The notes beneath the pieces are model-generated. The model was not told the DNA's origin. It searched no databases and worked only from the letters and a program-made list of their open reading frames with translations. From Gracilibacillus alcaliphilus (GTDB lineage Bacteria; Bacillota; Bacilli; Bacillales; Amphibacillaceae): a DNA stretch of 9,862 nucleotides. The translations under genes were made by a program, and so were the position numbers. Of this stretch, positions 1 to 5,949 are shown in pieces; positions within the stretch are counted from its first letter, which is position 1; every line of letters starts with the position of its first letter. The DNA is taken from assembly GCF_016909015.1 (NCBI RefSeq), contig NZ_JAFBFA010000064.1:1-9862 (forward strand), written 5' to 3'.

Positions 1-85
1 TACTTGTAAAAAAATTTATTTATGGTAGGTGTATTAGAGTTATCCAAAAACTTAAAAAAAGTATTTGACATTGTACGCTGACCTT

Positions 86-131
86 ATAAAAAAGATATGA
101 TTCCCATCACCATTTTTTGGAATCATATCTT
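86..131 (-). terminator. Intrinsic terminator of the motAB operon
   Basis: A perfect 13-bp inverted repeat (AAGATATGATTCC at 92-104, GGAATCATATCTT at 119-131) encloses a 14-nt loop. Read on the minus strand, the stem runs into a tract of six T (88-93), as expected for a Rho-independent terminator. It lies about 100 nt past the motB stop codon, with no gene in between. On the plus strand the stem is followed only by TCAAATTTTT, so termination in that direction would be weaker. The rest of 1-229 is AT-rich and shows no gene. Confidence 0.75.
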
Positions 132-229
132 CAAATTTTTCCTTTCTCCTAGCTATAATTTTGCGTCTCATAAAAGAGAACAACAGGACCCTAAAGTCTT
201 TGCAAAAACACGAGCTTTGAACCATGCTA

Positions 230-1027
230 CTATTCTTCTGACGGTAAATTAATTTCGTAATTTGGTAAGACCAGTACCTCTACGCGTCTGTTTTGAGCTC
301 GATGTTCTGCCGTATCATTCGGAACAATAGGATCAAATTCGCCATGACCTTTTGCACTAAATAAGGTTGGATCTAAATCTTGATTTTCTAATAAAATGGT
401 CATAAAATTTACAGCACGAGCCACACTAAGCTCCCAGTTCGAGCTATAACTGGCATTTACAATCGGGACATCATCGGCATGACCGCTGATAACAATCTGG
501 TGCGGCGGCTCTGTATATAACAGATTGGCAACATCTGCCGCAACCGCTCGTCCATCTGACCTTACTTCCGCACTGCCAGAGTCAAACAGAATGTCATTCC
601 GCATGGTAATCAATAAGCCTTCTCCGGTTAACTCTGTCCCAAATTCATTGATAAGTCCTTCCGCTTCGATATATGCATTAATCTCTTCTTGTATCTCCCT
701 TAACTCCTCTAACTCTCTTTCCCCTTGTGTTTCATCATCTTCTTCCTCTACTGGCTCCTGTTCTTCCTCTTCTCTGTGTTCACCGTCATCTCTTCCCTCC
801 TCCACGCTCGGCGGAATAGCTTCTGTCTGATTATCCAATATCCCTTCTCCTACCCCTGAAAATTCTGAGCGAAAAACATTGGCCATTTGGGTATATTTTT
901 GAACATCTATCTCACTAGAAGCAAATAATACAATAAATAGTGCAACCAATAAGGTGAGTAAATCAGAATAAGGAAGCAGCCATGACTCATCAACATGTGA
1001 ATGTTTTTTCTTTTTTCTTCTAGCCAT
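230..1027 (-). CDS. motB: Flagellar motor stator protein MotB
   Basis: MotB is the peptidoglycan-anchored half of the MotA4-5/MotB2 stator, which turns ion flow into flagellar rotation. The 265-aa product starts with a basic cytoplasmic tail (R3-K8), then the hallmark DESWLLPYSDLLTLL. D22 in that motif corresponds to the ion-binding aspartate. One membrane helix spans about 19-37. A very acidic linker follows (about 76-113, dominated by Glu), then an OmpA-like peptidoglycan-binding domain at about 135-255 with FDSG (148-151), SGHADDVP (181-188), the SNWELS/ARA helix (196-205) and NRRVEVLVLP (246-255). Its ATG overlaps the end of motA by 8 nt and has AGGAG at 1038-1042, so the two genes are translationally linked. 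Residues around the aspartate resemble proton-type MotB of Bacillus, but ion specificity cannot be settled by reading. Length is typical of the family. Confidence 0.96.
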   Translation of the reverse strand: MARRKKKKHSHVDESWLLPYSDLLTLLVALFIVLFASSEIDVQKYTQMANVFRSEFSGVGEGILDNQTEAIPPSVEEGRDDGEHREEEEQEPVEEEDDETQGERELEELREIQEEINAYIEAEGLINEFGTELTGEGLLITMRNDILFDSGSAEVRSDGRAVAADVANLLYTEPPHQIVISGHADDVPIVNASYSSNWELSVARAVNFMTILLENQDLDPTLFSAKGHGEFDPIVPNDTAEHRAQNRRVEVLVLPNYEINLPSEE

Positions 1028-1805
1028 TGCTATCTCTCTCCTGTAATTTAGCTAACTCTTTGGAAGATAGTAAAGAACCAAGCTTTTCCTGTACAATTAA
1101 TCGAGAATCGCCTGTTGTAATTGATAAGATACCTTCGACGATTAATTCTTTTTGCAGCACTTCTCGTTTCGACTTTTCACGCAGTTTGTTGGCAAATGGA
1201 TGCCATAACACATACCCAGTAAAAATCCCAAGTAATGTTGCGACAAAGGCTGCCGAGATTGCATATCCTAGTGCATCAATATCAGACATATCTCCTAATG
1301 CCGCAATCAAACCAATTACAGCTCCTAGTACACCAAGTGTTGGAGCATATGTACCTGCTTGCGTAAAGATCGCTGCCCCTTCTTCATGACGCTGTTCCAT
1401 AGCTTCAATCTTTTCGATCATCACGTCTTTAATAAAATCAGGGGATTGACCATCAATCGCTAATTGTAAGCCTGAGGAAAGAAAAGGATCCTCTACTTCA
1501 CTTACCTGCTTTTCTAAGGCAAGCAGACCTTCTTTACGTGTTTGATCGGCCCACTCCATAAACATCGCAATTAACTCTTTCATGTCTGTTTGCTTGTTTT
1601 CAAAAAATAAAATTTTAAATAACGCTGGAACCCTTTTTAGAATATCCATGGGGAAAGCGATCATGACAGATGCCACCGTGCCGACAATAATAATCAAAAT
1701 GGCTGCGGGGTTAACGAGAGCACCTAAACCCACACCCTTTAATACCATCCCTACCCCAACAGCAATAATTCCTAAAATTAATCCTATAAATGATGATTTG
1801 TCCAT
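1020..1805 (-). CDS. motA: Flagellar motor stator protein MotA
   Basis: MotA is the membrane channel subunit of the flagellar stator; its cytoplasmic loop pushes on FliG of the rotor. The 261-aa product has four predicted membrane helices (about 5-22, 33-52, 150-171, 182-202) with a large loop between helices 2 and 3. Diagnostic stretches are NPAAILIIIVGT (32-43), IFTQAGTYAPTLGVLGAVIG (146-165) and ISAAFVATLLGIFTGYVLWH (183-202). R90 and E98 (TRKEGLLALE) sit at the positions of the charged FliG-contacting residues known from E. coli MotA. P155 and P203 match the conserved prolines next to the channel. The ATG is preceded by a strong GGGAGGAT (1811-1818). It is the first gene of a motA-motB operon with a sigma-D promoter directly upstream. 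Similarity to the Bacillus MotA type is much stronger than to sodium-type MotP, as judged from memory of those families. Confidence 0.96.
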   Translation of the reverse strand: MDKSSFIGLILGIIAVGVGMVLKGVGLGALVNPAAILIIIVGTVASVMIAFPMDILKRVPALFKILFFENKQTDMKELIAMFMEWADQTRKEGLLALEKQVSEVEDPFLSSGLQLAIDGQSPDFIKDVMIEKIEAMEQRHEEGAAIFTQAGTYAPTLGVLGAVIGLIAALGDMSDIDALGYAISAAFVATLLGIFTGYVLWHPFANKLREKSKREVLQKELIVEGILSITTGDSRLIVQEKLGSLLSSKELAKLQERDSNG

Positions 1806-1840
1806 TATGTATCCTCCCGCTTTTCATGGTACTCTTTTTT

Positions 1841-1867
1841 ATATCGGTAAAAGATACAAAATATTTA
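1841..1867 (-). promoter_or_regulatory. Sigma-D (flagellar) promoter of motAB
   Basis: On the minus strand the sequence reads CTAAA, 15 nt, then ACCGATAT. This matches the Bacillus sigma-D consensus (TAAA, N14-16, GCCGATAT) at every position but one, with ideal spacing. TAAA is at 1864-1867 and ACCGATAT at 1841-1848. Transcription would start near 1834, giving a leader of about 30 nt that carries the motA ribosome binding site. It implies that motAB is expressed with the late flagellar and motility genes. Confidence 0.85.
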
Positions 1868-1977
1868 GTCTTTATCAGGGATTTTTAGGTTAAATCGACA
1901 ATATTTTTATCTCAAAAAATGCAACGATCCTTCTGACTGAAATACTGCTAATTTTCAGTATCTAGCAAAACCGTTTT

Positions 1978-2131
1978 TTAGACAGCGATACCTAAAAAAA
2001 CTAATGACACGGTTGTTAAGAGTGCGAACGAGATAACCCGTAATAACCTTCTTTTTTCCACTAATCACTTATCCAGACTACTAAAAATAACCGATTGTTG
2101 CAGCAAGATAAAAGAAACCTTCTTTTATCAT
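1978..2131 (-). pseudogene. Possible remnant of a small two-helix membrane protein
   Basis: Two short frames follow each other on the minus strand. An ATG at 2131 opens MIKEGFFYLAATIGYF, ending at TAG (2081-2083). A second frame, readable from a GTG at 2061, gives a 27-aa peptide that begins VEKRRLLR, continues as a hydrophobic helix (VISFALLTTVSLVFLGIAV) and stops at TAA (1978-1980). Together they look like a small protein with two membrane segments joined by a basic turn, broken by stops and a frame change between 2061 and 2083. Neither start has a good ribosome binding site. The 27-aa part could be an independent microprotein, or both could be chance. No family is recognised. Confidence 0.25.
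2107..2129. repeat. Perfect 10-bp inverted repeat (hairpin)
   Basis: GATAAAAGAA (2107-2116) and TTCTTTTATC (2120-2129) are perfectly complementary with a 3-nt loop. Neither strand has a T tract immediately after the stem, so it is not a typical terminator. It could be a protein-binding palindrome or an RNA hairpin. It lies inside the possible small-protein remnant on the minus strand. Confidence 0.6.
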
Positions 2132-2317
2132 ATCTGTTACGATAAAATTACGTATTCAAAAAGACCAGCTATAAAAAGTCAAGGAAGAAATTAAAGTGAT
2201 TTAGCAGTATGAATAAAAAGCTTCTACTTAAGTGTAAACATGCTAAATAAGCCTTCTGTTCACTTATTTTAAAAAGAAGGAGGTGAGCAAATCTCTATCT
2301 ATTAAATACATTATACC

Positions 2318-2358
2318 TTGAATGGTACAAAGATTTAAAACTAGTAAAAATACTAGTT
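2318..2358 (+). promoter_or_regulatory. Probable promoter and palindromic operator of the RibD-C protein gene
   Basis: AACTAGTA (2339-2346) and TACTAGTT (2351-2358) form a perfect inverted repeat around four A residues, about 30 nt before the ATG. A possible -35 box TTGAAT (2318-2323) lies 18 nt before TAGTAA (2342-2347), so the repeat would cover the -10 region. This is the usual layout of a repressor operator. The -10 box is weak and the regulator is not in the window. Confidence 0.45.
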
Positions 2359-2387
2359 AATAATAATATACAAGGAGATGATGAAAC

Positions 2388-2996
2388 ATGAGTAAAGTTT
2401 TTTTAGATATTTCGATGTCACTGGACGGGTTTATTGCCGGCACGAATGATACGCCTGAACAGCCGCTTGGAGATGGAGGGACAGACATTCAAGCTTGGCT
2501 GTTTAATGGGGAACAACCGAGTGATTACAATGAATTTTTCAAGTTATCTTCTGTCAATAAAAAAATTTTTGATACAACTATTTCCAACACTGGAGCTATG
2601 GTTGTCGGCAGAAACACATTTGATATCGTCAATGGCTGGAATGGCAGTCACCCGATTCAAGGGGTACCCATTTTTGTTGTCACCCATCAAGCACCTGCAC
2701 ATTATCTAGAAGAGCAAACCTCATTTACATTTGTTACAGATGGGGTAAAAAATGCGGTGCAACAAGCCAAAAAGGCGGCAAAGGGAAAAGATATCAGCAT
2801 TGGTACAGCAAATATTGCTCAGCAGTGTATGAAAGCAGGTCTGCTTGATGAGATACACCTGCATGTGTCACCGATATTGCTCGGTAAAGGCACTCGTTTG
2901 TTTGATCACTTGGGGGCAGGTTCGATAAAATTAGAAAGTCTCCAAGTGATAGACGGAGCCACTGTCACACATCTTATGTATAAGTTAATTTATTAA
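2388..2996 (+). CDS. RibD C-terminal / dihydrofolate reductase-like protein
   Basis: This 202-aa soluble protein belongs to the large RibD-C superfamily (YyaP/YwjB-like), which shares the fold of dihydrofolate reductase and the pyrimidine reductase of riboflavin synthesis. These proteins probably bind NADPH, but most have no proven substrate. Visible motifs are SLDGFIAG (11-18), GRNTFD (74-79), PIFVVTH (94-100), SIGTANIAQQ (137-146, nucleotide-binding region) and LHVSPILLGKGTRLFD (158-173), the family signature near the C-terminus. The ATG at 2388 has AAGGAG at 2372-2377. ATGs at 2378 and 2381 run into a stop after five codons. The gene stands alone behind a palindromic operator-like site, so it may be inducible. 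A role as a true folate enzyme should not be assumed. Confidence 0.9.
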   Translation: MSKVFLDISMSLDGFIAGTNDTPEQPLGDGGTDIQAWLFNGEQPSDYNEFFKLSSVNKKIFDTTISNTGAMVVGRNTFDIVNGWNGSHPIQGVPIFVVTHQAPAHYLEEQTSFTFVTDGVKNAVQQAKKAAKGKDISIGTANIAQQCMKAGLLDEIHLHVSPILLGKGTRLFDHLGAGSIKLESLQVIDGATVTHLMYKLIY

Positions 2997-3062
2997 ACGC
3001 TTGTAGAAACCACGGCCAAATTATATTCTATATTCTACACTTATAAAACCAAGATAGCAGAC

Positions 3063-3104
3063 AAAAACGCTGTTTCACCAACAGCTAACTTATGGTGCAA
3101 CAGC
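3063..3104 (-). terminator. Probable terminator between convergent genes
   Basis: GCTGTTTCACCA (3069-3080) and TGGTGCAACAGC (3093-3104) pair over 12 bp with one mismatch. On the minus strand the stem runs into GTTTTTG (3062-3068), which makes it a likely terminator for the 88-aa gene ending at 3122. It may also slow plus-strand transcripts leaving the RibD-C gene at 2996, although the plus side has only TTCCTT after the stem. A shorter alternative stem, GCTGTT/AACAGC (3069-3085), is also possible. Confidence 0.55.
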
Positions 3105-3121
3105 TTCCTTCGGCCTATCAC

Positions 3122-3388
3122 TCACTTTTCATACAATGGCTTATTGATATATTTTTTTAGGTTGAATCCATATTTATTCTCTACTATTTGTTTTATGACT
3201 GGAAAGCGCTCGTCTGCATCAGATATTTCCAATCTCGCACCATATACGGTGTAGGCGGCAAAATAAGACGCACCTAAAAAATAACACTCCCCCTTATCGT
3301 CAAACATCGGTTCCATTTCTTCATAAACAACCTTCTCTATTTCTTCCATTGGAACACTAAAAAAATGAACAATTCCCGTCCTATCCAT
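3122..3388 (-). CDS. Small acidic protein of unknown function (88 aa)
   Basis: I do not recognise this 88-aa protein. It is probably genuine: the ATG at 3388 is preceded by AGGAGA (3398-3403) at 9-nt spacing, and a terminator-like stem follows the stop. The protein is soluble and acidic in its first half (MEEIEKVVYEEMEPMFDDKGE), then has an aromatic stretch (CYFLGASYFAAYTVYGARLEI, about 35-55), and ends in a basic tail (YGFNLKKYINKPLYEK). There is no signal peptide or membrane helix. It lies 106 nt downstream of the luciferase-like oxidoreductase in the same direction, so it could be read through. A possible promoter of its own is present: minus-strand TGGTAGAAT (3424-3432, extended -10) or TTGAAA-N18-CTATAT (3415-3444). 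Function is left open. Confidence 0.65.
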   Translation of the reverse strand: MDRTGIVHFFSVPMEEIEKVVYEEMEPMFDDKGECYFLGASYFAAYTVYGARLEISDADERFPVIKQIVENKYGFNLKKYINKPLYEK

Positions 3389-3494
3389 CTTTGATATTCT
3401 CCTATCAACGTCTGATATAGCTTATTCTACCACAAATTTTTCAATGCCCATTGGTTATGCTTAGCGGCAATTTGATTGGAAAGCATTTGTTTAT

Positions 3495-4493
3495 TTAGAA
3501 GACCGCTTCTGCCAGCAGGCGATATGATTTTTTCTTGGCCTCAAAATCAAAGATATTGGTAATGATCATAAATTCATCTGTCTGATAAACTTCTTGTAAT
3601 TGACTCAATTGCTCCTTGACCATTTCAGGTGTTCCGATAATACAGCGACGACGGTTCTGCTGGATAGTGGTCCATTCTTCCTTATTAAATGTTTGTTTAC
3701 GAATATCTTCCAATGGCAAAACTTTCGTACCAACGCCTTTTCCGACACTTAAGAGCCATTTATCCTGCGTTACTGCTAACTCTTCCGCTTCTTCTTCTGT
3801 TTCTGCACAAACGACAAAAATACATACAATAGATTGCGATTCTTTCCCGCTTACAGAAGGTGAGAAGTGATCATAGTATGTCTGTAATGCTTGTCTGCCA
3901 TGACTTGGATCAATAAAATGGCCAAAGACAAAACCAATTCCTAATGCTGCAGCCTGTTTGGCAGACCGCTCCGATAAGCCTAACAGCCACAGTGGCGGCA
4001 GTTGTTTCTCTTCTATCCTAGGCCCGGCCTTTACTAACCGAAATTCATGGTCACGCGGCAATGAATTATGTAAAAAACCTTGCAAATCGGCAACTTGTCT
4101 AGGAAAATCACGAAGGCTTTTATTTTGATTATCTGTCAAGGCAGATCTAGTCAATGGGGAACCACCCGGGGAACTCCCAACACCTATATCGATTCGGTTT
4201 GGAAAAAAGGCGGCCATCGTTTTAGCATTTTCAGCAATTTTGTATGGGCTGTACTGCGGCAGCAGAATACCACCAGAACCAACCCGAATACGCTTTGTTG
4301 CGGAGGCAATTCTTGTCATCATAATTTCAGGCGAAGAACTGGCAAGTCCGGTAGTATTATGATGTTCTGCCACCCAATAACGATGATAGCCAAGCTTTTC
4401 TGTCCATTGCGCCAATTCTAAAGTATGCTGTAATGTCTGTTCTGGACTGTCCCCCTTCGATACCGGGGCTTGATCTAATACACTTAACCGCAT
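3495..4493 (-). CDS. Luciferase-like (LLM class) flavin-dependent oxidoreductase
   Basis: This 332-aa enzyme has the bacterial-luciferase TIM-barrel fold and is expected to use reduced flavin (FMNH2) with oxygen to oxidise a small molecule; the substrate is unknown. Family landmarks are LDQAPVSKGDSPEQTL (6-21), the LGYHRYWVAEHHN segment (34-46), GSGGILLPQYSPYKIAENAKT (72-92), FPNRIDIGVGSSPGG (97-111), PPLWLLGLS (166-174) and the end signature GTPEMVKEQL (287-296) with FDFEAKKKSYRLLAE (315-329). This pattern fits the single-component MsnO8/YwcH-like branch rather than LuxA/LuxB proper. The ATG at 4493 has AAAGGAG (4504-4510) at 10-nt spacing. It follows the HTH-cupin regulator by 74 nt with no terminator between, so the two probably share a transcript. 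Cytoplasmic; no signal peptide. Confidence 0.9.
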   Translation of the reverse strand: MRLSVLDQAPVSKGDSPEQTLQHTLELAQWTEKLGYHRYWVAEHHNTTGLASSSPEIMMTRIASATKRIRVGSGGILLPQYSPYKIAENAKTMAAFFPNRIDIGVGSSPGGSPLTRSALTDNQNKSLRDFPRQVADLQGFLHNSLPRDHEFRLVKAGPRIEEKQLPPLWLLGLSERSAKQAAALGIGFVFGHFIDPSHGRQALQTYYDHFSPSVSGKESQSIVCIFVVCAETEEEAEELAVTQDKWLLSVGKGVGTKVLPLEDIRKQTFNKEEWTTIQQNRRRCIIGTPEMVKEQLSQLQEVYQTDEFMIITNIFDFEAKKKSYRLLAEAVF

Positions 4494-4567
4494 TATTTAT
4501 CCGCTCCTTTGCTTTAATTTCTATCTGTCCGCCAAATACGGTACTTTGTCTGTCCCATTTTAGTCGG

Positions 4568-5125
4568 TTATTCCTGATCCGGATAATAAATCACCATATA
4601 ATAACTAACTAATTGATCGGTATGATTCATATAACGATGTTCGGTGTTTGCCTTAAACTTTAAGGACTGATTACTTGTTAAGACAAAGGTTTCACCTTGG
4701 ATCTCGATTGTCAATTCTCCGCTTTGAATCAAGACATACTCTTCTCCTAAATGTTTGTCAGATACATGACTATATCCAGATTCCAGCTTGATAGCATATA
4801 CCTCGAATTTTCTTTCTGGGTGATAAGGAAAGAGAGAATAAACAAGATAATGATCAGTATCATCTTGTACCGGAGTTAGTTGATCCAGAGTTACTTTCTC
4901 TATCTTTTGCTGTTCAGGCTCTTTCATAAACATGGAAAAAGATACTTGCAAGCCATTAGCTATTTTCCATAAGGTTGAAACGGTCGGATTGGTTTTACCC
5001 TTCTCTATTTGAGCCAGCATTGCTTTGCTGACACCAGTTAATTCTGCTACTTTGTCCAAACTTAATCCTCGGCCTTTGCGAATTTGAACCAGATTATGAG
5101 AAATTATTTTTTGAATAGCATCCAT
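4568..5125 (-). CDS. XRE-type HTH regulator with C-terminal cupin domain
   Basis: This 185-aa transcription factor combines a Cro/C1-type helix-turn-helix (about 9-66; recognition segment GVSKAMLAQIEKGKTNPTVSTLWKIA at 31-56) with a small cupin sensor domain (about 105-180). The cupin keeps H125, E129 and the second-motif H163-x3-N167, but has D123 where the first histidine of the classical metal site is expected, so metal binding is uncertain. Proteins of this layout often control neighbouring amino acid exporters or catabolic genes. Here it lies divergently, 98 bp from azlCD, and upstream of the flavin oxidoreductase. Its AAAAGGAG (5141-5148) is 15 nt from the ATG, longer than normal, and no alternative start lies closer, so translation may be weak. 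A probable promoter is TTGCTA-N17-TTATAA on the minus strand. The effector is unknown. Confidence 0.9.
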   Translation of the reverse strand: MDAIQKIISHNLVQIRKGRGLSLDKVAELTGVSKAMLAQIEKGKTNPTVSTLWKIANGLQVSFSMFMKEPEQQKIEKVTLDQLTPVQDDTDHYLVYSLFPYHPERKFEVYAIKLESGYSHVSDKHLGEEYVLIQSGELTIEIQGETFVLTSNQSLKFKANTEHRYMNHTDQLVSYYMVIYYPDQE

Positions 5126-5223
5126 TGATCGATAGCTTGACTCCTTTTAGTTTTTCGTATATCATTCATGTATCTTTTATAACATACAAATGTTTAATAT
5201 AGCAAACAAGGAGCAAACAAATA
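5126..5223. promoter_or_regulatory. Divergent promoter region between regulator and azlCD
   Basis: For the minus-strand regulator, TTGCTA (5200-5205) and TTATAA (5177-5182) are 17 nt apart and make a credible sigma-A promoter. An inverted repeat TGTAT/ATACA (5169-5173 and 5184-5188) covers its -10 box and could be an operator. For azlC, a possible -10 is TAATAT (5195-5200), but no good -35 is visible. The azlC ribosome binding site AAGGAG (5208-5213) is flanked by a 9-nt direct repeat, AGCAAACAA (5201-5209 and 5212-5220). Confidence 0.5.
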
Positions 5224-5949
5224 ATGAGTGTATCAGCAAGCAAATCAAAACAATCAGGAACTCCTGATACGTTTCTCCAAGGTATCAAGGATTGCATCCC
5301 CACCTTAATCGGATATATGAGTATTGGTGTTGCAGCAGGGGTTGTCGGTGCCGCTTCCAATCTTAATATTTTGGAAATCGGTCTTTTAGCTGCATTGGTA
5401 TATGCAGGTGCTGCTCAATTTATCATTTGTGCCTTAATCGCAGCTGGCAGTCCTTTCTTTGTCATTGTATTCACCACATTTATTGTTAATTTACGGCATT
5501 TTTTACTAAGTATGACGATTGCAGCACCATTTAAAAAGTACTCCCTGCTCAAAAATATCGGAATTGGAACACTGGTTACCGATGAAACGTTCGGTGTGGC
5601 TGTCAATAAGATCGTACGCGGGGAGACAATCAACGACAAGTGGATGAACGGATTAAACGTGACAGCATATCTTTGCTGGATTATATCCTGTCTGATTGGC
5701 GGCATATTTGGCAAGTGGATTGCTGATCCAGAGGTATTTGGATTAGACTTCGCTTTAACAGCTATGTTTTTGGCATTACTTGTCCTGCAGTTAGAAACGA
5801 TTAAAAAGAATAAGTTAACCCTTTATTTATCTCTTATTTTATATGTCGTGATCACGATGTTTATTCTATGTATGTTTGTTCCTTCTTATGTCGCAATTAT
5901 TATATCCACCGTAATTGTAGCAACGATTGGAGTGTTAAAAGACAAATGA
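5224..5949 (+). CDS. azlC: Branched-chain amino acid exporter large subunit AzlC
   Basis: AzlC is the large subunit of the AzlCD (LIV-E) transporter, which exports branched-chain amino acids and, in Bacillus, confers resistance to 4-azaleucine. The 241-aa membrane protein shows the family motifs VYAGAAQFI (59-67), NLRHFLLS (89-96), TDETF (119-123) and GLDFALTAMFLALLV (173-187). Predicted membrane segments lie at about 27-47, 52-72, 76-98, 147-165, 174-190, 198-218 and 220-237. The ATG has AAGGAG 10 nt upstream. The stop overlaps the azlD start as ATGA, showing translational coupling. A HTH-cupin regulator is read divergently from the same 98-bp gap. Substrate assignment rests on family knowledge, and related AzlC proteins may move other amino acids. 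Confidence 0.93.
   Translation: MSVSASKSKQSGTPDTFLQGIKDCIPTLIGYMSIGVAAGVVGAASNLNILEIGLLAALVYAGAAQFIICALIAAGSPFFVIVFTTFIVNLRHFLLSMTIAAPFKKYSLLKNIGIGTLVTDETFGVAVNKIVRGETINDKWMNGLNVTAYLCWIISCLIGGIFGKWIADPEVFGLDFALTAMFLALLVLQLETIKKNKLTLYLSLILYVVITMFILCMFVPSYVAIIISTVIVATIGVLKDK

Larger units (their letters stand above)
1868..2387. other. Long intergenic region with hairpins and gene remnants
   Basis: No convincing full gene lies in these about 520 bases. Visible structures are: ACTGAAA/TTTCAGT (1936-1942 and 1953-1959); a perfect 10-bp hairpin at 2107-2129; ATTTAGCA/TGCTAAAT (2199-2206 and 2241-2248); AAATAAG/CTTATTT (2245-2251 and 2263-2269); and a strong but orphan Shine-Dalgarno sequence near 2277-2286. 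Two very short minus-strand frames (1978-2061 and 2081-2131) could be the remains of a small membrane protein. A palindrome at 2339-2358 is described separately. Confidence 0.5.

Noticed and set aside
65..93. TTGACA near the left edge as a plus-strand promoter
   Set aside because: No -10 box at 16-18 nt (TATAAA is only 14 nt away), no plus-strand gene follows, and it runs into the motAB terminator hairpin.
525..830. Plus-strand reading frame rich in serine
   Set aside because: It is the complement of the glutamate-rich motB linker, which produces serine repeats in the opposite frame. It has no ribosome binding site.
2283..2321. GTG-initiated 12-codon frame behind the strong Shine-Dalgarno sequence
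   Set aside because: The GTG is part of the Shine-Dalgarno sequence itself, leaving no spacing, so it is not a usable start.
2434..2709. Alternative plus-strand frame inside the RibD-C gene
   Set aside because: It is a shadow in another frame of a well-supported gene, without its own ribosome binding site.
4080..4421. Plus-strand frame opposite the luciferase-like gene
   Set aside because: It lies wholly antisense to a recognised gene, and its translation has no family features.
5415..5714. Minus-strand frame opposite azlC
   Set aside because: It is antisense to a recognised membrane protein gene; its apparent composition comes from the azlC codons.
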